Part shown: in pieces, positions 56,136 to 64,000 of the stretch
Numbering within the stretch: the stretch's first letter is position 1
Layout: the number at the start of each line of letters is the position of its first letter
NCBI GenBank assembly: GCA_047495785.1
Contig: JBLDXI010000015.1
Coordinates: 4,464,001 to 4,528,000, forward strand
Direction of reading: 5' to 3'
Source: Lepidodermella squamata
Lineage: Eukaryota; Gastrotricha
Length of the DNA: 64,000 nucleotides
Position numbers and translations under genes: made by a program
The notes under the pieces: generated by a model
The model's input: the letters and a program-made list of their open reading frames with translations, nothing else
Databases searched by the model: none
Told to the model about the DNA's origin: nothing

Positions 56136-59100
56136 ATGGCAGGTTCAACAGAACGTTTGCTTGAACTGGTTAGAAATTTGTCCGCCTCGAGAACAGCCAG
56201 CGACAGAAAGGTTGGGTTTTATTTTCAACATCAGCATCTTTGACGCGTCATTTGATTTTATTTGAAGCGATCAATCGAATCGATAGAAGATTTGCTCAAC
56301 AAAGAGGATGTTTGTGCAGTGCTTGATAGATCGAGCAATTCGAACGATCATTGTTGGAAAAGTTTATTCCAGGTTGGAAAATCACAGCTTGGGGTTTTTA
56401 CGCAATTTAAGCTCGTTATTTGTCTAGGCCATTGTTATTTTCTCGAAAGCAGAGTTAGAAGCTGCAGCAAGTGGGATTTCCAAAAAAGTCACTTCGGGCA
56501 GAGGAGCTTCAGCCGCCGATCGAACCAAAGAACACATTGGCATTTTGAAGCTGGTTCTAGAGAAAATGGAATCAAGTAAGAAGAATGATTCTCAGTTGAG
56601 TGTGATCATAGGAAAATCTGTTAATAAATTAGGGTTTCATTTGCCATGCTATGTCTCGCAAATGCTATCGGAGATGTTGCTGATGATGTTGGAACGTCCT
56701 CATCTTTTCCCACCCGATTGTGTATGCAGCCATATTCGTTTGTTTGAGCGATTTGTGATAAACGCGGGGCGCAGACTGGTTGATCTCAACGAAACGACAT
56801 TCTGCGATATCTTCCGCTTATCTTGCGCGCACTGCTCTCATTTCGACCCTAGAAAAACACCTCACGTGGTGCCGGCGGTCAGAGCTGCCCTAGTCGGGAC
56901 CGCTACTTCAATGCTGAAATTTTCAGCCGAGGATTTATTTTCCGCGCGACCCTCTGTTGTTTCAAACCTCTATCGAAAATACTTTTTGGAACTTGAGGAC
57001 TCCAGTGGCTCGGAACTTCCTGTAATTCAGAAATTGGCGTTGGCTTTCCCCGATGCATGTCGCTCCTTGCGAGATCATCCTCGGCAGTTGAAGGCTCTCG
57101 TCACCGAAATCCTACCAAAGCTGATAAGCTACTTTACTACAAGCTGTGCCAAAACTACTAGTGATCCAAGTTTCGCGATCGCTTGCCAATACATTGTGGC
57201 TTATTTGCCTGGCTTTCTCGACGAAAGCGTTCCTGAGGCGTTGATTGTCAAGCTTTGGGAGGCGACCGAGAAACTATTGGAAGACCAGATAGCACAATCT
57301 CGTTTCGCTGTGACGAATTCGGCGCGCCGGCCTGGTTTCGCCCATGGCTTGAAAACTAATCGCGGCAACATGACCCAAGCCTTGTGTGATCTTTACGTTT
57401 CTCTCGCTCATTTTCGAACTGTAAAGCATTCTGGACCCGAAACTATCGTTCCACCGCCATCGACCGAGATGATGGCGGTTTCGAACATATGGCTCCGCAT
57501 TGCCATTAAATGGCTCGAGCTTTATCCGGATGACATCTCAGCCGAAATATTACAGTATTGGTGCAACTGGGCTGCCTCTATTTTATCAAAGCCATCGAAA
57601 TTGGGTAATTTTTTTTAAAATTGTTCTTGATTTTTTAATTAAAATGTTTTATTAATAGCCTTGCATGGCGATGTTCTTTCTCTGGTGTTGGCCTACCTCG
57701 AATCAAATAGTGGAAATGGATCTTTGCCTATTGAAGTCTACAGTCAACTTTGGTCAGCTACTCAAAAAGCTTTCTCACCTTCGTGCGCTGATTCCGTCTT
57801 TCGAATTTTGCGTCATTTGACGCCTATCGTCTTTGCTAACAGAAAGGAGACCAAACCGGTGCTGTTTATACCTGTGCCTCAGCTTATGGCTTGCGCAGCT
57901 CAATCGATTCCGTTTCTTTTGTACTTTTTCACGTATGACCCACCTCAAACAAGCGGGGCGGTTGTTCACGCAGATCTGTTGGCCTACCTCAACGAAATGG
58001 GATCTGATATTCTGTCGGTGAACAATTGCGATCTCGTTTCGTTTTCCCAATTGTTGCTTTACCTATTTACGGAAGAAGTTGTTGTGCAATTTTACGACGA
58101 GGAGCCTCATTCTCATTGTTGTCTGCAGTCCTTTTTCACCGCTAACGATACTTCCTTTCTTCTACCACACTTTTTCATTGAAAACATGTACGACGCCTGT
58201 GAATTGCTATCGCTGGCTAATATTCAAATGCCTGCTTCGAAATCAAATCAATGGCTCAATTCAGCTACTTTATCTTCGCCGAAAATGCATTGCTGCCCCA
58301 AGCAAATCAACGTGATCTACGCTAAGCTGAGCGAAAATATCGAAACTAATCTGGATATGCGGCTATCGAGCTCGAATCCAGAAGAACTTTTTCTCAAACT
58401 TAGTATACTGTCTCACATCGCGTTATCTGGACCCTTGGCCAAGCTCGGGCTTGTCGATTATGCGAAGTCTTTGGCGTCAGACCTGGCCGCAGTTCTCAGC
58501 AGCAATACCATTGAAAATGCTACGATTCTTTCAAAATCGATTTTATCGTACCTGGTCACTGCTAAACGGGCAAAATCACCCGAAGATCGTCAAGCTTTGA
58601 TCGGCCCATTCTTACAGGTCGACGTTGTCTTGTCGCTGCATCAGCGGATAAGCGATGCGCTGAAACACTTTGCTAGTCTTTCCGGCCGTGGCTCATCCAG
58701 TCAAATGATGGCAGATTTGACGATAATAGAGGACTCAATGATGATGCAAGATGAGTCCTCTAATAGTGTCGATCAGGGCCGAGAACAATCTTCAAACGTT
58801 TTGTCTTTCTTGAAATGTGTGAAAACCATTAAAGAGCTTTCAGTGGACCAAATTCGAGTTCTAACCGAATTGAATTTGTTGATTGTTTTAATGAACCTCA
58901 GTGCCGAAATGAGCGGTCTTGGCTACACCGACAAATTGACGGCTCTTATTAAAAAACTAAAGCCATTATGCAAAGTTCGCTCTCGCAACGTTTTCTTTCA
59001 CTGTATGGTGCTGATTTGTCGGGAACTCGATGTCTCTTCACCTGAAGTCTATTCATGCATTACTGCTTTAATCGCCGAATCTCTCGCTGTTTTCTATCAC

Positions 59101-62100
59101 GATCAACACTACGTAACCATTCATATTTCATTTGCCCGGACGTTACTGCTTCGAAATGTTGACAAAATGGGATGTCGGTATGACGATTTTAAAAATATCG
59201 TCGGGCCACTGGAGATTTTGCGGCGCAAAAACATGTTGACCTCGGCTGTTCCAAAGCTGCACCTCTTCAATTTGCTCTGCGAATTCGCCAATCGCGCTGA
59301 ACCTGATTCAATATTTCTACCTGCGAATGAAGCTGATCAATCTGAAACGATGGCTTTAAGAGATGCCATGCTCGGTTATTTGTCGGATTCTTCCTTGACA
59401 GTTCGGATCGCTGCGGCGAATTCGATTGAGCCCATTATTCGATCTTCGAGTCAAGAATCTGAGTTCTCCACCGTGGTCAGTGAGACCTTCTTTCAATCCA
59501 TGCAACTTACAATTATTGACCCTTCGCAAGACGAAATTGACGAGGAGTGTGAGAATCGAAAGGCTTCATACATTTTGGCCATTGCGCGCATAATCTCGCT
59601 TCAGTTTGACAGTGAAGAACTCTCTCGCTGTAAAGTTGAATGTATCTCCCAGCTTTTCCGCAATTCTTTCGCATTCGACCCCGTGAGTGTTGGCAATGCG
59701 ATTATTCTAGCGACTAAGTGGTCTCGAACAGCTGATCATGTCTTCGGTTTTGTCGAGCCGGTCGCAGCCGCTTTGGCGGAGCAATTCTTAAGCGGCAGTA
59801 TCGATGACCCCATCACTCTTCAAAATCTCATTCAAATTTTCTATCCGACGGAACTAATCGGATCTGGGCTGCTGGAAGCGTTTTTATTAGCTGTACTAAG
59901 ACAAGATCCCAGAAGTGATGTGATCGAACAGTGCAATGCCATCAAAGATCTTGTAGAGACTGAAGGTTTTCTCGAGCTGAAAAATCGAGTTAAATCCGTG
60001 TTAGCTATACTTGCCAACAAACTTCCTCCAAACAACGAAATGTTCTGTAAGGAGACTGAAAATGAATCGATGGAAGTTGTCGTCAGAACCCTTTTGACGA
60101 GTCAAACATTTTTATCCGATGAGAAATTGCTGGTGAAGATGCTCGATTTCATGATAAATGGAACAGCTAGTTCTACTACGTTGTATCAAGTTTTCGATCA
60201 AAGTAAAACTGCATTGCCAAGCCTTATCGCTGCATTTGATAGACGACTCTGCTCCACGAATGAAAGCAACAACTCCTACTCCATCGATACACTTCGTATG
60301 TATTCGAAGATTTGCCAAGCATATTTTCATGGAGCGCCGAATAGCCCTGAAAAAACCGAGTTCATGCAATGCCATGTATTCAAAACTTTGTCTGGGGCTC
60401 TGGATTCTTTGATTTCTCAATCCCATGAATTACGTTGCGGAACGGAAACGGCTTTGAAAATGTTGATCGATGACCTGGCACTACCGATTTTGAGAAACCT
60501 CGACAAAGCGACGTCTCATGCTGTATTTGAGTACACTCCTTCATTTGCTTTAGCTGGGCTGATCTTACTTGAAAAGTCTCTTCAGAAATCCAAGCCACTC
60601 AGTTTACTCGTAAAAGTGAGTTTGTTTTTACGTTTTTTGCCTGTATAAACACAGCGCGCATGATAAATAAATACCTTACACAACAACACTGTCACGTTCT
60701 AAAGCTTGGCGAAATCGAGTATTTATGCTTATGTGTATTTATTACAGATACGTGAGCTGGTATCAGCGCTGGCGAGATGCCATGAAGGAATAAAATCGGC
60801 TTTCACCGATTGCTTTCTCACTTTGGATCCGGGCTTCGATTGGTTCGATAATTCTGCTCAAAATCTATCAGCTGAGGAGAAATGTCGGGCTATCCGGAAA
60901 GTTTGCCGATCTTTGCTACGGCATCCACACGGATCGCCTGTTCCAGTGGAAAAAGTCCTCAATATCTGGGCTTCTCTGGCCGATCGCGCTGCAGACAAAA
61001 AGCTGGCTTCTCTAGTCCTGAAACTTGCTTTGAAAAATCCTGAAGGCCACCGCAATCTTCAGATCAGCTGCGTCAATTTACTTGTTCCCACGCCTGATGA
61101 TTTGATCAATTCATCTCACAGATGCTTGCATCGCGGCCCGGTCTCGTTAACTTTGCGTGATAGCAAAGACACTGAAGACTTGGAGGAGCTATTCTGTCAA
61201 TCAAGGATTATTTTGTCTCAAATCAAGCATTTGCTAATTCATTCTGATCATAAAACCCTATGGCGTGAATTGGTGGAACATTCTAGTAACGTCATTGCGA
61301 CCATCCCTCAACAAATTTTCGACCAGCTGCCGGCAGAAATCGCCAGGTTCTTCTCGTTTTTCCCGCCTGCGGCTACCACTAAAGCTGCCCTATCGAGAAA
61401 TTCATCTCAGTCCGAGCCACTGGGTGACGAAAATGACACGAGCGCTTGGCAATGTCCTGAAGAAGCTGATCAAACTCATTTCGCCGAGTGCGTTTGTAAG
61501 CTAGCCGCGTTTCTAATTAAGAGATTACCCCAGTCTGCATCTCTTTCAATGATTTTACTGAGAAATTCAAGCTTTTCATCACTTGTTGCTCAACACGCCT
61601 CCTTGGCGTACCTTCTTTTGCCTCGCATCGTTTCCATGCTTTTGAGACACTCGAAAAATCTCGTTAATGGAACTCTGGAGTTTCTGTCAAATGGTTTTAC
61701 CCGACTACTTCAAGACGCTTTGTACAAAAAGAATCGCCTAGTGCTTCAAATGATTCTGGATCTCGTTTATTATCTACGTAAAGAAGCCGTTGAATACTTC
61801 CGGCGACCGAGAAACACATCAGCTGCACGAGCGAATGTTGGCGGTGGGCGATTTTGTCCCAGCGATTCGACGAATATAATCGGCACTAACCGCCCGTTTT
61901 CGAACAGCCTCGGTATCAGTTGGTGGCATCTTGCTCAAGCCGCTGATATTTGCGGTCTGTCAGCAGCCGCCCTGCTCTACGGCCAGATGCATTTCGAGAC
62001 GAATATTCAAATTTTACCGAACGATAAAAACGTCAAGGTTGAAGCGGTTAGCAATGTCACCCTGACTTCGACAACCCATTCGCAGCTAATTGCAGAGTCT

Positions 62101-64000
62101 AACAAGCTGTATGTTCTCGCTAGAAATGCTGCTAATCTAGACTCAAAAATCGGAGGCGGAACCGATATTGTCGCAGGTTGTGTCGCCGTTTCTGATTGGT
62201 TTCAGCGTGATTTGCGTTTTCTTTACTACTCAATAACCGGGCAGTGGAGTAAAGCCTTGAGCATTTCCGAGCCGAATCAAGCCGGAAAAATTGCTGACGT
62301 CAGACTGAGCTCAGGCGACATTGTTGACGAAATCTGTTCAGCCGATTCAAACCAGGACTATAAGTATGAAATAATGTGGAAACTCGCTGATTGGAAACGG
62401 CTGCCAAAAGCTGTTTCAAAGTTGGAATCTCTCGATCTCAAACCCGATGCGGCTTTGTACTGCGCTCTTTCGACAATCAGTGAAAACGTTGAAAATCCGC
62501 TTCGAATTTCTGGGGCCGAGGATTTAGCTAAATTTTTTATCGCATCTTCTAACAATAAAGTTTTATCCGTTCTTTGCGATGGTCTGGATCGTTGCGAATT
62601 CGACCAGTCGCTGGCATCGAAACTGGCAGTTTTAAGCCGGTTAAATTCAGTTGTTGATAAATGGCCTGATTTTGGAAACACTGGTGCTGTTTTCTCCGCA
62701 ACAACGCGGCAATGTGAAGATGTCGATTTTCTGATGGCTGCTGTTTCGGTCATTCGCACGAAGATGGAAACTGCCCCGACTGCTGCGGTTAGTGAAGCTG
62801 CTCAAGCTGTTGCTTCTTTGTGCAGCCAACTTGTCTGCGATGGGAAGCCCATGCTTGCCGCTAAGATTTTACGCCGGCATCTACCTCAGGCTCTAACAAG
62901 CAGCCTCGAATTCAGCCGTCTTACGCGTCTCACCGACGCCCAGGCAGCCTGGGCCATCGGCGAAACAAGACAGGCTATCAATATGCTCGGCGGTCTGTTG
63001 AATGAAATACGAAACGCGAAGCCATCGAACCCGTTTTTGCAGTCGAATGCTTCAAAGTTGTTTGCTAAGTGGAATATGGATGCGAATCTCGCTATGTCTG
63101 GTCAACAAGACGCTATCGATACTTTGCGGTCGTTACTAGCATCTAGCGCTACCTCTCAAATGTCGAAATCTGACTTTGTTGAAATGTACATGGCCATGGC
63201 GTGCTATTGCGAGGTTAGTTTTTCTTTGATCGAAATTAATTTAATTCAATTTAAAATTTCACAGCATCGATATCGCCAACTTGACGGATATACGAAGTCT
63301 CAATCCTTCGCGAGCAAAGTTTGCCTGACTGAGCAGGCGCTGACTGAAGTTGGCGAAATAAAGGAAAACATGAATAAGCAAACCGCTCAACCTCAAGCTA
63401 GTCGATATGTCCACTGGCTGGAGCAATTTTCGAAGCTAGACGGTCTCGAGCGCAGTTTTGTATTCAACCAACGGGATCATTTCCTCATTGAAGCTCTGAG
63501 CTGCTTCCTCCAAGTAATGCGGTTTTCAACGACGATCGACGACATTGTCGCTTATCGCGTTGTTGGCCTATGGATGAGCAACGATGATAAGAACGAAGTC
63601 ATCGACCTTGTATCAAAGCGATTGACTCTTGTGCCAACGGCGAAATTTGTGCCTTTGTTTTATCAAATAGCGGCGCGTTACTGCGCCTTGCCGGTTCATA
63701 CAAAACCTGCGTCAAAGCAGTGTTTGCACGATTTGATAGTCAGGACTACGTTGGAACATCCGTACCACACTCTGCCGGTTTTACTTCAACTTTCTTCGAA
63801 TGCGGATAGTGCGAACGAGGCGCAGTCGGCTCAAACGGCTAGAGGAGCCAAGCGACCTAGGTTAGGCCAACCACAAACTCCCCTATCGATTTCGCCGCCA
63901 CCTGGTGATAATATGGCTGTTAGGCTGTTAAGTGAACTGAAGCTGAATAACCCGAAAATGGCTGGTTTAATCGACGCTTACACCCGTTTACGCGACGCCT
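56136..64000 (+). CDS. ATM: ATM serine/threonine kinase (PIKK), 3' part off the window
   Basis: Exons 56136-56210, 56268-56372, 56428-57604, 57659-60615, 60748-63213 and 63265 to beyond 64000, in phase at every junction; about 2505 residues inside the window. ATM is the apical kinase of the double-strand-break response. The start ERLLELVRNLSASRTASDRK with the following RSIESIEDLL fits the TAN motif of ATM/Tel1. A very long HEAT-repeat solenoid follows (SVIIGKSVNKLGF, SAEILQYWCNWAAS). The FAT domain begins around LAQAADICGLSAAALLYGQM, like the ATM block around CAAHFTALLYAE, and continues to YRVVGLWMSNDDKNEV and KRLTLVPTAKFVPLFYQIAARY, which match ATM. A basic AKRPRL insert (63850) could be a nuclear signal. 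The window ends at GLIDAYTRLRDA, just before the kinase domain, so kinase and FATC cannot be checked. Confidence 0.9.

Overview
The window is nuclear DNA of a compact invertebrate (animal) genome. Genes are broken by GT-AG introns that are mostly 47-60 bp, acceptors are pyrimidine-rich (TTTTCAG or TTTTAG), and most proteins are one-to-one counterparts of animal genes (ATM, ORC3, cyclin D, ELP2, UFSP2, DCTN4, PLD6, MMACHC, a DUSP8/16-type phosphatase, an M6/PLP proteolipid). A selenocysteine GPx with its own SECIS element shows that the lineage still makes selenoproteins. Tight same-strand gene spacing and intron-acceptor-like sequences just upstream of many ATGs suggest, but do not prove, spliced-leader trans-splicing. 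I cannot name the phylum with confidence; a small-genome protostome or another fast-evolving compact animal fits.

Left part (1-11.2 kb). A GPX4-like selenoprotein gene is followed by a head-to-head pair of small single-pass membrane proteins, each with two sushi domains. They look like products of an inverted duplication. Next come intronless MMACHC (cobalamin processing) and a seven-exon MAP-kinase phosphatase of the DUSP8/16 (VHP-1) type.

11.2-24.3 kb. A 5 kb gene-poor, microsatellite-rich stretch precedes an M6/PLP proteolipid gene. After 2 kb without genes come two tandem paralogous genes for short proteins with two divergent homeodomains each. All four homeodomains share the same exon architecture (a 78-bp central exon), and a 542-bp hAT-type element with a perfect 8-bp target duplication sits between the genes. 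A type II membrane protein of uncertain family follows.

24.5-41 kb. On the minus strand are an SLC16-like major-facilitator transporter and mitochondrial Mn-SOD. On the plus strand are ORC3, whose last intron carries a palindromic element, and cyclin D, with an RB-binding LxCxE motif, a C-terminal TPTD phosphodegron and a CCAAT/TATA/E-box promoter. A second short inverted-repeat element related to the ORC3 one lies at 40.6 kb.

41-49 kb. Five genes run on the minus strand in the order PLD6, UFSP2, DCTN4, PTGR2, ELP2. The first four are 110-170 bp apart, which is operon-like spacing. 50-64 kb, plus strand: TOMM20, two tandem pyruvate kinase genes, and ATM. ATM runs off the right edge at the end of its FAT domain, before the kinase domain.

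Coordinates of spliced genes are manual exon models checked for reading phase at every junction. Untranslated ends are mostly unknown. Family assignments rest on remembered motifs and were not tested by a database search.
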